Assembly: GCA_020725805.1 (NCBI GenBank)
Contig: DYEF01000002.1
Location: 1-32,801 of the forward strand
From: Bdellovibrio sp.
Lineage (GTDB): Bacteria > Myxococcota > SpSt-1050
DNA: 32,801 nucleotides
Direction of reading: 5' to 3'
Below the pieces are notes generated by a model. It searched no databases. It was not told the origin of the DNA and worked only from the letters and a program-made list of their open reading frames with translations. Position numbers and translations under genes: made by a program. Positions 1 to 7,981 of the stretch are shown here, piece by piece; position 1 is the first letter of the stretch; each line of letters begins with the position of its first letter.

Positions 1-284
1 CCTGTCTCTTCTATATAATATTGTCCCGGGAAGCGGAAGTTGTTTGTTGTTCTTTCAACCAATATATTCACCTTCCCAAATGGCTCATAATCTCCATACC
101 ACGCAATCTGTCCATTCTCATCAGTTAATACCTGCAGTGTCCCGAGATGGTCGTTGTGATAAAATCTTATTCCTTCCATTTTCAGTCTAATATTACCATC
201 AAACTTGTCTCCTGTAAAGAATATTGAAATACATGTCACCAGCGATGGCTCAGGATTTTCCACAAATTCATAAAGTTCTCCCAT
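1..284 (-). CDS. RHS repeat-associated core fragment (partial, runs off left edge)
   Basis: Reading the minus strand from an ATG at 284 gives about 94 residues, open to the window edge. The translation contains the RHS-associated core signature: FYHNDHLGT, then VLTDENGQ, YEPFGKV, and NNFRFPGQYYIEET at the edge. RHS core domains close the beta-cocoon shell of large secreted or contact-dependent toxin proteins, and a variable toxin tip normally follows. Here almost nothing of the long RHS repeat body precedes the core, because an in-frame TAA lies at 336-338 and palindromic repeats lie upstream. It is therefore probably a displaced or truncated RHS tip, not a whole gene. The start is uncertain and there is no convincing ribosome binding site. 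The family call is firm; whether it is expressed is not known. Confidence 0.7.
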   Translation of the reverse strand, partial: MGELYEFVENPEPSLVTCISIFFTGDKFDGNIRLKMEGIRFYHNDHLGTLQVLTDENGQIAWYGDYEPFGKVNILVERTTNNFRFPGQYYIEET

Positions 285-317
285 CAAAACTTCATCCCTC
301 TCGCCTTCAGCTCTACA

Positions 318-442
318 TCGCTTCGGTACACTCAATTACTCAGCGACCTTTCAAGCACAAGGGCGTTGAGTAGTGAGCAAAGCGAGCATATCGAAACGCC
401 TGATATTACCGTGGCTTCGATACGCTAAAGCTACTCAGCCAC
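318..442. repeat. Three REP-like palindromic units with co-varying arms
   Basis: Three related imperfect palindromes lie close together. Unit A is 318-346 (arms TCGCT/AGCGA), unit B is 362-400 (GGCGTT/AACGCC, opposite orientation), and unit C is 411-442 (GTGGCT/AGCCAC). In one orientation each has TGAGTA next to the left arm and ATCGAA (ACCGAA in unit A) next to the right arm. The arms differ between units but stay complementary within each. This looks like a small mobile or structured repeat family of the REP type. No transposase is visible nearby. Confidence 0.55.
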
Positions 443-484
443 CTTAATAGTCCTATCACCTTCAGCTCTTCAGCTCTTAAAACC

Positions 485-519
485 TGTGGACTATGGACTA
501 TGGACTGTCGACTGTGGAC
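485..519. repeat. Heptanucleotide tandem repeat, five units
   Basis: Five consecutive 7-mers fit T(A/G)T(G/C)GAC: TGTGGAC, TATGGAC, TATGGAC, TGTCGAC, TGTGGAC. They lie in non-coding DNA between the palindromic units and the end of the radical SAM gene. There are no spacers, so this is not CRISPR. The rest of 443-553 shows no gene. Confidence 0.7.
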
Positions 520-553
520 CATCTGTCTCTCTATCAGCCAGATTTACCGGAAT

Positions 554-1780
554 TTATTTACCGGAGAATCTGTCCCGCATTAAAATAATTTTTTCTGTCA
601 TCTTCTTCCCCTCCCTCCACCACCCCTTTGCCCTTCCGTCCCTCTCGAGCTTATCGAGGAGCCTTAATGTCTTTATATCAAGTTTTGAAGGATTCGAATA
701 ATACATTTCGGTTCCTGCAAGAGGCAGAAAATAATGGACGTGAAGTCTTGAAGGATATTTCCTGTTCAGTTCCCTGAATCTGTTCAGTGTATAAATCCTC
801 TCATCTGCAGTCTCGTCAGGAAATCCGATGATAATATCCACAATAGAATAGAATCCGAATCTGAATGCGGCATCCATTGTGGATTCAATATCAGCTGAAG
901 TGTGCGCACGTCGGATCTTTCTGAGCCGTTCGTCGAGAAAGCTCTGCGCCCCTATAACGATCTTCCGGTTCTTGGTATATTTTGCAAGGACCTGAAAATA
1001 ACTCCCGGTATCCCCTCTCGGTCTTATCTCGGAGGGGAACTGCCCGTATTCGATCAGTTTAATCTTCCTCTTTTGCAGGTAATCGAAAAGTGATGAGATA
1101 TTCTCCGGACTCCTTTTGTCGGTCTCGAACCTTATATCAAACGCATCCGGCGAGACAAAAGAGAACCTCTTGAATCCCTTCGAGTGAAAATCATCTATAT
1201 ACTCATCGACTGCCTCTTTAGACTTGTACAGGGGACTGCCGAGTCTTACACAGCTCTGACAGTAGTTACACCTGTATCTGCACCCCCGCTGAATCTCGAG
1301 AGGCGGAAAATAGTCGTCTGCAAACTTTGCAAAACTTCTCTTCTGCCATACAGATGACGTTTCCGAATATATTACGGCTGACCTTTGTGATACACCGGAT
1401 TCAGATAATCTGTTCAGAAAGAGGGGAAAACTCTCCTCGCTGTAACCGGAGAATACCAGATCAAAACCTGCCGCAAGAAGGGATGCAGGATCTCCGTCTG
1501 CGTGAGGTCCGCCGGCAACATACAGGACATTTTCCGATTTCCCCGTTTTATTCTTAACAGACCCGAAGATATTGTAAATATCGTGAAAATTGACCGTGGT
1601 AACAGAGAAGGCAATAATATTAAAAGAGTCCGGCGAAATACTGTTCATCAGCTCTCTCTCCGAGCGCGCATATACAATATCCATATCTCTTCTTTTACAG
1701 AAATAATCTATTCCCGCAACGAGTGCCGCAACCGAATTCCTGCTCTCGTCCTGAAAGAAAAATACAAGATTCGTTCTCAT
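554..1780 (-). CDS. B12-binding-like/radical SAM protein (MJ_1487-type)
   Basis: A 408-residue protein. The first 140 or so residues resemble the cobalamin-binding-like domain of B12/radical SAM enzymes, including an AGGPHADGDP loop, but without a classic DxHxxG base-off motif. The radical SAM domain follows, with the 4Fe-4S cysteines C167, C171 and C174 (GCRYRCNYC) and the downstream IIGFPDET region. The ATG at 1780 is preferred because it overlaps the ABC ATPase stop in an ATGA; a longer frame to 1843 would run deep into that gene. The arrangement suggests translational coupling as the last gene of the block. The reaction is unknown. The MJ_1487/TIGR04013-like assignment is from memory of the family layout, so the subfamily is less certain than the superfamily. 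Confidence 0.8.
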   Translation of the reverse strand: MRTNLVFFFQDESRNSVAALVAGIDYFCKRRDMDIVYARSERELMNSISPDSFNIIAFSVTTVNFHDIYNIFGSVKNKTGKSENVLYVAGGPHADGDPASLLAAGFDLVFSGYSEESFPLFLNRLSESGVSQRSAVIYSETSSVWQKRSFAKFADDYFPPLEIQRGCRYRCNYCQSCVRLGSPLYKSKEAVDEYIDDFHSKGFKRFSFVSPDAFDIRFETDKRSPENISSLFDYLQKRKIKLIEYGQFPSEIRPRGDTGSYFQVLAKYTKNRKIVIGAQSFLDERLRKIRRAHTSADIESTMDAAFRFGFYSIVDIIIGFPDETADERIYTLNRFRELNRKYPSRLHVHYFLPLAGTEMYYSNPSKLDIKTLRLLDKLERDGRAKGWWREGKKMTEKIILMRDRFSGK

Positions 1781-2706
1781 AGATTGCAGAAAACCCTGTG
1801 TGTCCCGGTAACCTTTCTCTCCTCTACAGACTCCCTGCCACACTCATTAAATCTCGGGCACCTCACAAAAGGGCAGAGAGATGTACCGGTCTTTTCATCA
1901 GATAGACTCTTCTGGTTAAAAATGCCGTTATCATCTGTTTTGAGCATTGCCGCATCTATAAGTTCCCTTGTATATGGGTGCAGGGGTTCCCCGAATATCT
2001 CGGATGTCTTCCCGCATTCCACAATAATCCCGTTATATAGAATATAAACATAGTCGCATAGAAATCTCACGACGGAGAGGTCGTGCGAAATCATCAGATA
2101 ATTTACATTCAGACTGAATCTGAGGTCATAGAGCAGATTCAGTATCTGGCTCTGAACAGATATATCGAGGGCACTTACCGGTTCATCACAGATTATGAAT
2201 GACGGATTCAGTATCAGAGCCCTCGCAATCGATATCCTCTGTCTCTGGCCGCCCGATATCTGATGAATATATCTCGTGCTGATATCCTGCGGAAGGGAGA
2301 CAAGTTCGAGGGTCTGTTTTATTCTATCTTCAACCCCCGTATCAATTCCATTTATCAGGAGCGGCTCCCTGAGTATCTCATATATATTCATTCTGGGATT
2401 GAACTGGGAAGACGGGTCCTGAAATATAATCTGACACTTCTGCCTGTAGTCCCGCATCTCCTCTTTGCCGAGACTACCGAGTGATTTTCCGAAATACTCA
2501 ATACTCCCCTCGTCCGGTCTGATGATATTCATCAGAAGTCTTGCGATCGTACTCTTGCCGCTCCCGCTCTCACCGATAAGTCCCACCGAGAGATTCTCCG
2601 GGATATCCATACTTTTTATATTCAGGACCAGATGCCTGTCCTTCTTCGAAAAGTATCCGCCCCTCTCAAAATACTTTTTCAGATTTTTTATGCTGAATCT
2701 GTTCAC
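1777..2706 (-). CDS. Oligopeptide/dipeptide-type ABC transporter ATPase (OppF/DppF family)
   Basis: A 309-residue ABC ATPase. It has Walker A GESGSGKST, the signature SGGQRQRISIARAL, Walker B FIICDEPVSALD and a switch His in MISHDLSVV. The C-terminus has the Cys-containing tail typical of OppF/DppF ATPases (CPFVRCPRFNEC). The start is GTG at 2706, overlapping the PilZ stop as GTGA. Such ATPases power peptide or nickel uptake permeases at the inner membrane, but no permease, substrate-binding protein or second ATPase lies nearby. It may serve a permease encoded elsewhere or have another role beside the radical SAM gene. Family confidence is high; the substrate is unknown. Confidence 0.88.
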   Translation of the reverse strand: MNRFSIKNLKKYFERGGYFSKKDRHLVLNIKSMDIPENLSVGLIGESGSGKSTIARLLMNIIRPDEGSIEYFGKSLGSLGKEEMRDYRQKCQIIFQDPSSQFNPRMNIYEILREPLLINGIDTGVEDRIKQTLELVSLPQDISTRYIHQISGGQRQRISIARALILNPSFIICDEPVSALDISVQSQILNLLYDLRFSLNVNYLMISHDLSVVRFLCDYVYILYNGIIVECGKTSEIFGEPLHPYTRELIDAAMLKTDDNGIFNQKSLSDEKTGTSLCPFVRCPRFNECGRESVEERKVTGTHRVFCNL

Positions 2707-3077
2707 TTCTTGCTGCTTAGGATTACAGCCTTTCTCTTCGGCTTCCTTGTAATAATCTGCTCAATCAGGTCTCTTGAGTACTGTGTGAGTTTTGTAAAGA
2801 CTATCCCCATACCGCTCTTCTGCTTACCTCCGGGTTTTACAACCCTTACGACCTCACCCTCACCCTCGATCGTCTCGATCTTATCCAGCATAACCGTAAA
2901 ACGGAGTTTGACCTTTGTACCTTTCGGCAGCGGATTCTCCGAGACGATGAATGCACCGCTCTTGGAAATATTTGCCACATATTCATTTATAAAGTCCTCG
3001 AGGCTCGAAAATTCCCTGTTGATGGTAATCCTCTTTTCCTTCCGCTGACCGCCGAAAAAAAGCTCTTCCTTGTTCAT
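2703..3077 (-). CDS. PilZ domain protein (c-di-GMP receptor type)
   Basis: A 124-residue stand-alone PilZ protein. Both cyclic-di-GMP contact motifs are present: RxxxR at R12-R16 (RKEKR) and NxSxxG at N36-S38-G41. A GMGIVF strand follows near residue 92, and the C-terminus is basic. It resembles the short PilZ family that is abundant in myxobacteria (TIGR02266-like), whose members are linked to motility and surface regulation. A GGAGGAG ribosome binding site precedes the ATG. The gene sits 23 bp after the RNase E/G gene and overlaps the ABC ATPase by 4 bp, so it is probably co-transcribed. Binding of c-di-GMP is inferred from the intact motifs. Confidence 0.87.
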   Translation of the reverse strand: MNKEELFFGGQRKEKRITINREFSSLEDFINEYVANISKSGAFIVSENPLPKGTKVKLRFTVMLDKIETIEGEGEVVRVVKPGGKQKSGMGIVFTKLTQYSRDLIEQIITRKPKRKAVILSSKK

Positions 3078-3100
3078 ACAACTCCTCCGTCAGTTATCTT

Positions 3101-4615
3101 TCAGCCCTCCACCTCAAACTGGTCCGTGAGGTATTCAACCGAAGGCTCTATAACTATACCCTTTTTATATTTTTTTTCAATATCTTCAATGAAGCCCTTA
3201 TTCTCCTGATACAGAAGGTCCACCACCTCGGGATGTGCCTTAACGGTAATCACATCCGAATCCGAACCCAGAGCCTTCTGCTCTATACTGCGCAGAATCT
3301 CGTAGGTTACAGTCATTCTGCTCTTTACAAAACCCCTGCCGTCACAGTGCTGACAGGGCTCTGTTATAAGACGTGTAATGCTGTCTGTAGTCCTCTTGCG
3401 GGTCATCTCGATGAGTCCGAGTTCGGATATCTTTGATATCGTGGTCTTTACCCTGTCTTTTCTGAGTTCGGATTCGAGTTTTTTATATACCTTCTCCCTG
3501 TTTGAGGGCTTGTTCATATCAATAAAATCTATGATTATGATTCCGCCTATATTTCTGAGCCTCACCTGATAGGCAATCTCCTCTGCTGCCTCGAGATTCG
3601 TCCGCGTAATCGTCTCCTCCAGATTCCTCTTCCCCACATACTTGCCGGTATTGACATCTATCACTGTAAGTGCCTCTGTCTGGTCGATGATTATATACCC
3701 TCCCGAGCGGAGCCAGACCTTTCTGGCAAGCAGTCTCGATATAGTATTTTCTATCCCGAACGCCTCGAAGAGCGGCTCAGTCCCGTCGTAGTACCTGATT
3801 CTTCGCGACATAAACGGCATATAAAGCCCGATAAATTCCTTTATCTCACTGTAAAGCTCTTTGTCGTCGATAATAATGTTGTTGACAGACTCGTTGCAGT
3901 AATCACGAATTATCTTGAGTGGAAGGCTGAACTCCTGATGAATACACTCCCTTGCCACCGACTTTTCGTATTTCTTCAGAATATTGTTCCAGAGTCCGAT
4001 CAGCAGTTCCATATCGGCGATTATCTTTTCGTCCTTCTCCTCCTCGGCATTGGTCCTCGCAATAAATCCGGTACTCACCGGCCGGTGCTTTTCGAGTATG
4101 ACTCTCAGCCTCTCTCTCTCCTTCTGACTGGTAATCTTGTGCGAAACCCCTATGTGGTCGATCGTCGGCATAAAGACCACATATCTTCCCGGCAGGGTAA
4201 TATGTGTCGTAAGCCTCGCGCCCTTGGTGGATATAGGGTCCTTTACAATCTGGACCAGAATCTTGTCCTTCTCCTTTACCAGTTTCTCTATACTTGCCTT
4301 TCTGCTGAAGAAATGCTCCTCGCACTCATCACTGTTCTCGAAGCCCTCCTCCTCGCACCATCTCTCCTCCATCTTCTGAAGAAGTCTGTCCGGCACGATA
4401 TCGCTTACATACAAAAATGCCGCCTTTTCAAGACCGATGTCCACAAATGCTGCCTGCATACCGGGCAAAACCCTGATTACCTCTCCCTTGTAGATGTTTC
4501 CTACCAGCCTCTTCTCCGAATCCCTCTCTATATGCAACTCTACCGGCTGGTCGTTTTCAATAATTGCAATTCTGGATTCATAATCCCTGTTGTTTATCAG
4601 AATAATGTTCTTCAT
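3101..4615 (-). CDS. rng: Ribonuclease E/G family endoribonuclease
   Basis: A 504-residue protein of RNase G length, without the long RNase E C-terminal scaffold. It begins MKNIILINNRDYESRIAI. An S1 domain follows (GNIYKGEVIRVLPGMQAAFVDIG), interrupted by an acidic insert rich in Glu and Cys near residues 85-105. The catalytic DNase I-like region shows the two metal-binding Asp sites, TVIDVNTGKYVG and IIIDFIDMN, and the zinc-link motif CQHCDGRG is present. The enzyme cuts single-stranded AU-rich RNA, for example in 16S rRNA 5' maturation and mRNA decay. Its ATG overlaps the stop of the radical SAM/DUF2344 gene in an ATGA, an association common in several bacterial groups. The family is certain; choosing rng over rne rests on length. 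Confidence 0.92.
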   Translation of the reverse strand: MKNIILINNRDYESRIAIIENDQPVELHIERDSEKRLVGNIYKGEVIRVLPGMQAAFVDIGLEKAAFLYVSDIVPDRLLQKMEERWCEEEGFENSDECEEHFFSRKASIEKLVKEKDKILVQIVKDPISTKGARLTTHITLPGRYVVFMPTIDHIGVSHKITSQKERERLRVILEKHRPVSTGFIARTNAEEEKDEKIIADMELLIGLWNNILKKYEKSVARECIHQEFSLPLKIIRDYCNESVNNIIIDDKELYSEIKEFIGLYMPFMSRRIRYYDGTEPLFEAFGIENTISRLLARKVWLRSGGYIIIDQTEALTVIDVNTGKYVGKRNLEETITRTNLEAAEEIAYQVRLRNIGGIIIIDFIDMNKPSNREKVYKKLESELRKDRVKTTISKISELGLIEMTRKRTTDSITRLITEPCQHCDGRGFVKSRMTVTYEILRSIEQKALGSDSDVITVKAHPEVVDLLYQENKGFIEDIEKKYKKGIVIEPSVEYLTDQFEVEG

Positions 4616-7113
4616 ATATCATTCACCGAAAAATATATCTTGTCCTTTCTTATTATCAAATTGCTCCTGTTTAAAATTCCAAAAAGTCTCAAAACCTCAA
4701 ATATATTCGCCGTTCCATCCTCCTTGTAGAGCAGAAACAGACTGAGACCCTTTTCACTCTTTCTAATATCGTGTATAAATCTTCTTATGTCAACCTCTTT
4801 TGAGACATCGCCCTTTTTGCGCATAACCGGTATTTTCTGTAAACCAAGTATCCCTGCTATCTCCTCATCAGACGGAAGCACCGGCATAATGACATCGAAC
4901 CGCGCCGCTGCAACCGATTGCGAGACGGACTTAAACCTCGAACCGGAACTTATGATGTCTATTATCCTGATTCCGGAAGGGAGAAACCGTGCGAGTATCT
5001 TTGCTGCATAATCATTCGGGATGCTCTTTTTGAGTGTAAAATCCAGAAATTCGGTTGTGGAAAAAACCCCTATAGGTAGGGCCGGCCCCAGAGACATTTC
5101 AATCCGCGGATTGAATTCGCCCCTGAAATGGGGAGAGAGACCGCTCATAAGGAGCATCTTCGTAAAGATATTGACCATATCGAGCTGCGAGGCGTAAATA
5201 ATATCCCCTTCCTTGGCATACTGCATACGGTAATATGTAATCTTCTCCTCGAATACAGGAGTTTTGCATATATCGGTTTTCAGATCTGATTCATCAATCT
5301 CTTTTGCCCTGACAATTCCGGCCATATCCCCGCAAACACCGCACCGGCTGCATTCACCGGTAAAGCAGTCCTCAGTCGTAATACCGCTGTGATACTTCAT
5401 CGCCTCGGATTCGAGATAACTCTTTGACACGCCGGTTGAGATGATATCCCACGGAAGCGGACGCCCCTTCTCTCTTGCGCCGAGATAATCGGAAATCCTC
5501 AGTCCGTATTTTTCGAAAAAATCATTCTCATTACCGAGATAACAGGAGATATCGAAATGGTCGGTCCAGGCATCCAGATACGAACCCTTTTCCACCGCAC
5601 CGGTTATCAGGTCCAGCACCCTTCTGTCTCCCCTCGAAAGCAGAGCCTCTATCCTGACGAGGGGGAGATTTACCTTCTTGATCCTGAATGCGGGGTGTGT
5701 CAGATTCTTTCTGATTATACCGAGCTTTTTGTGCAGATTCTCCTCACTCTCCAGACTCTCCCACTGAAGCGGTGTATGCGGTTTGGGGACAAAAGGACTG
5801 ATTGTAATATTGATATCGGGTCTCTTTCTGTATTTTTTTGCAGCATCGAGGACCTTATAGGAGAGAGAGCAGATTTCACGGATATCCTCATCGGTCTCAT
5901 CCGGCAGACCTATCATAAAGTAGAGTTTTATCAGCTCCCATCCGGCAGAGAATGCGGTCTCAACCGACCTTATGATATCTTCATCGGTAATGTTCTTGTT
6001 TATCCTCTGCCGCATCTTTTCCGAGCCGGCCTCGGGGGCAATGGTAATACCGGTCTTCTTGACCTTCGATATCTGGGCAAGCAACTCCGGCGATGCCGTA
6101 TCCACCCTCAGCGAGGGGAGCGAGAGACTTATCCTGTCGGGGTAGAAAGCCTGATTGAGACCATTCATAATACTGCCGAGTCCGCTGTAATCGCCTGCAC
6201 TGAGAGATAAAAACGAGACCTCCTGAAATCCGCTCTTTCTGATTCCGTCTGTGACTATGTCAAAAATATCCTTCCCCTCCCTCTGCCTCACGGGTCTGTA
6301 TATAAAACCGGCATAGCAGAATCTGCATCCGTGAGTACACCCCCTCTGAATCTCTACTACGAATCTGTCCTGAACGGCCTCCGTAAGAGGGACAATCTGG
6401 GCAACAGGATAATCAGAGCCGGTCAGGACAGGTGTAACGGCCTTTATGACCTTTAATGCCGGTTCGCTCGTTGGATATAGTCCGTCATATCTCACATCCC
6501 AGAGTGAAGGAACATAGACACCCCCGATTGAGGACAGCCTTTCCAAAATCTTCTTTCTTGGGAGACCGGATGCCTTCAGGCGTTTATATTCCCTCAGAAG
6601 AGTAACGAGGTTCTGCTCTGCATCTCCGAGATAAAAAAGGTCGAATATTCTTGCAACAGGTTCCGGATTGAAAACGGAGGGACCGCCTGCAATCAGGAGC
6701 GGAGAGGACTCATCCCTCTTATCCCAGAGCGGTTCGATTCCTCCCAGATGAAGCATCCCGACGATTGTAGAAAAACTCATCTCGTAGTGAACCGAAAAGC
6801 CGATTACATCGAAGTCAACAATAGGGATTCTGTTTTCGAGCGAAAAGAGTTTGATGCCCATACTTCTCATCTTCTCACGTGCATCCGTCCAGGGTGCAAA
6901 GACCCTCTCGCACATAATATCTTCCTGACCGTTGAGCAGATTATATATTATCCTGCCTCCCGTATGACTCATCCCGATCTCATAGATATCGGGAAAACAC
7001 AGGGCAAATTTTATACTGACCTTCTGCGGGTCTTTCCTGACCTGATTGACCTCTCCGCCCGTATATCTCACGGGCCGCGAGACTGACATAAAGAATTCGC
7101 TGAGATTATCCAA
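4612..7113 (-). CDS. Radical SAM protein fused to DUF2344 (TIGR03960/TIGR03936 type)
   Basis: An 833-residue fusion. The N-terminal part (about 1-230) is a B12-binding-like domain with GGPSVFNPEPVARIFD. The radical SAM domain carries QRGCTHGCRFCYAG. A cysteine cluster near residues 570-585 (CFTGECSRCGVC) precedes the C-terminal DUF2344 domain, recognisable from YAKEGDIIYASQLDMVNIF and FNPRIEMSLGPALPIG. The TTG start at 7113 is chosen because GGAGG lies 9 bases upstream; an ATG at 7089 is the alternative. It overlaps truB by 8 bp and rng by 4 bp. The biochemical function of this widespread family is not known to me. Its constant linkage to RNase E/G suggests RNA modification or ribosome-related chemistry, which is inference. 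The extra Cys cluster could bind another metal centre. Confidence 0.9.
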   Translation of the reverse strand: MDNLSEFFMSVSRPVRYTGGEVNQVRKDPQKVSIKFALCFPDIYEIGMSHTGGRIIYNLLNGQEDIMCERVFAPWTDAREKMRSMGIKLFSLENRIPIVDFDVIGFSVHYEMSFSTIVGMLHLGGIEPLWDKRDESSPLLIAGGPSVFNPEPVARIFDLFYLGDAEQNLVTLLREYKRLKASGLPRKKILERLSSIGGVYVPSLWDVRYDGLYPTSEPALKVIKAVTPVLTGSDYPVAQIVPLTEAVQDRFVVEIQRGCTHGCRFCYAGFIYRPVRQREGKDIFDIVTDGIRKSGFQEVSFLSLSAGDYSGLGSIMNGLNQAFYPDRISLSLPSLRVDTASPELLAQISKVKKTGITIAPEAGSEKMRQRINKNITDEDIIRSVETAFSAGWELIKLYFMIGLPDETDEDIREICSLSYKVLDAAKKYRKRPDINITISPFVPKPHTPLQWESLESEENLHKKLGIIRKNLTHPAFRIKKVNLPLVRIEALLSRGDRRVLDLITGAVEKGSYLDAWTDHFDISCYLGNENDFFEKYGLRISDYLGAREKGRPLPWDIISTGVSKSYLESEAMKYHSGITTEDCFTGECSRCGVCGDMAGIVRAKEIDESDLKTDICKTPVFEEKITYYRMQYAKEGDIIYASQLDMVNIFTKMLLMSGLSPHFRGEFNPRIEMSLGPALPIGVFSTTEFLDFTLKKSIPNDYAAKILARFLPSGIRIIDIISSGSRFKSVSQSVAAARFDVIMPVLPSDEEIAGILGLQKIPVMRKKGDVSKEVDIRRFIHDIRKSEKGLSLFLLYKEDGTANIFEVLRLFGILNRSNLIIRKDKIYFSVNDI

Positions 7114-7981
7114 CCAGTATTACCTCCGGATAAAACGTATCGCCGTCTCTAACATAAACCCCCGTAACCTTACCCGACAGAAAACCGAAGTATCTCCTGA
7201 AATCACCCCTCTCGATATTCCTGATATCCTCAGAGGATACAGATGAACCGTTTATGACCCTGCCGGATAATGCCTCATTGATCTCGAACCTTCCGAAGTC
7301 GAAGAAGACATCTGTTACGGGCAGAATATCTGTCCTGCTCAGCTCTTCCTTCTTCTTTGTGTTCTTATCACTGAAAATCCCGTATGAAGTCCTTACGAGC
7401 GAGTACATCGTGCCGGCAACACCGAGTCTTTTACAGATATCCTCGACAAGTTGTCTGATATACGTCCCGCCCGAACATTCAGTATCGATCTCTGCAAAAG
7501 GAAAATCAAAGCGGACGAGCGATATACCAGAGATTCTTATCAGTCTCTCAGGTTTCGGAACCTCGATTCCCTTACGGGCATATCTGTAGAGCCTCTCCCC
7601 TTTATATTTACGTGCAGAAAAATCCGGTGTCTTCTGCCAAATCTCGCCCTTAAAATCCGCAAGCAGGGACTGAAGTTCCTGTTCTGTTACAACACGGTCG
7701 GAACGTGCCATTACATTTCCGGTTATATCCTGTGTATCGGTGCTGATTCCGAACCGGACTGTAAATCTGTAGCTTTTATTGTATTCAAGAAAGAATCTCA
7801 TTGTACGTGTGGCCCTGTTTACAAGGACAGGAAGGACACCTTCCGCAAGTGGGTCAAGGGTTCCGCAATGGCCGGCCTTATAAAGGCCGAGTCTCTTCTT
7901 CAGATACTGAATCTCCTGACTGCTCGAACTCCCCCTCTGCTTGTAGAGGGGAAGGAATCCGTATATTTCATCTGCCTTCAC
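7106..7981 (-). CDS. truB: tRNA pseudouridine-55 synthase TruB
   Basis: A 291-residue protein making pseudouridine 55 in the tRNA T-loop. The catalytic motif HCGTLDPLAEGVLPV puts the nucleophile at D43. The KSYRFTVRFGISTDTQD region and the RKYKGERLYRYARKG segment fit TruB. The ECSGGTYIRQLVEDI motif lies near residue 173, and a short PUA-like tail ends the protein. The start is GTG at 7981, overlapping the previous stop as GTGA. It lies in the classic nusA-infB-rbfA-truB order, between the DHH gene and the radical SAM/DUF2344 gene. Confidence 0.95.
   Translation of the reverse strand: MKADEIYGFLPLYKQRGSSSSQEIQYLKKRLGLYKAGHCGTLDPLAEGVLPVLVNRATRTMRFFLEYNKSYRFTVRFGISTDTQDITGNVMARSDRVVTEQELQSLLADFKGEIWQKTPDFSARKYKGERLYRYARKGIEVPKPERLIRISGISLVRFDFPFAEIDTECSGGTYIRQLVEDICKRLGVAGTMYSLVRTSYGIFSDKNTKKKEELSRTDILPVTDVFFDFGRFEINEALSGRVINGSSVSSEDIRNIERGDFRRYFGFLSGKVTGVYVRDGDTFYPEVILVG

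Noticed and set aside
485-519. CRISPR array
   Set aside because: Units are only 7 bp and directly adjacent, without spacers, and no cas gene lies near.
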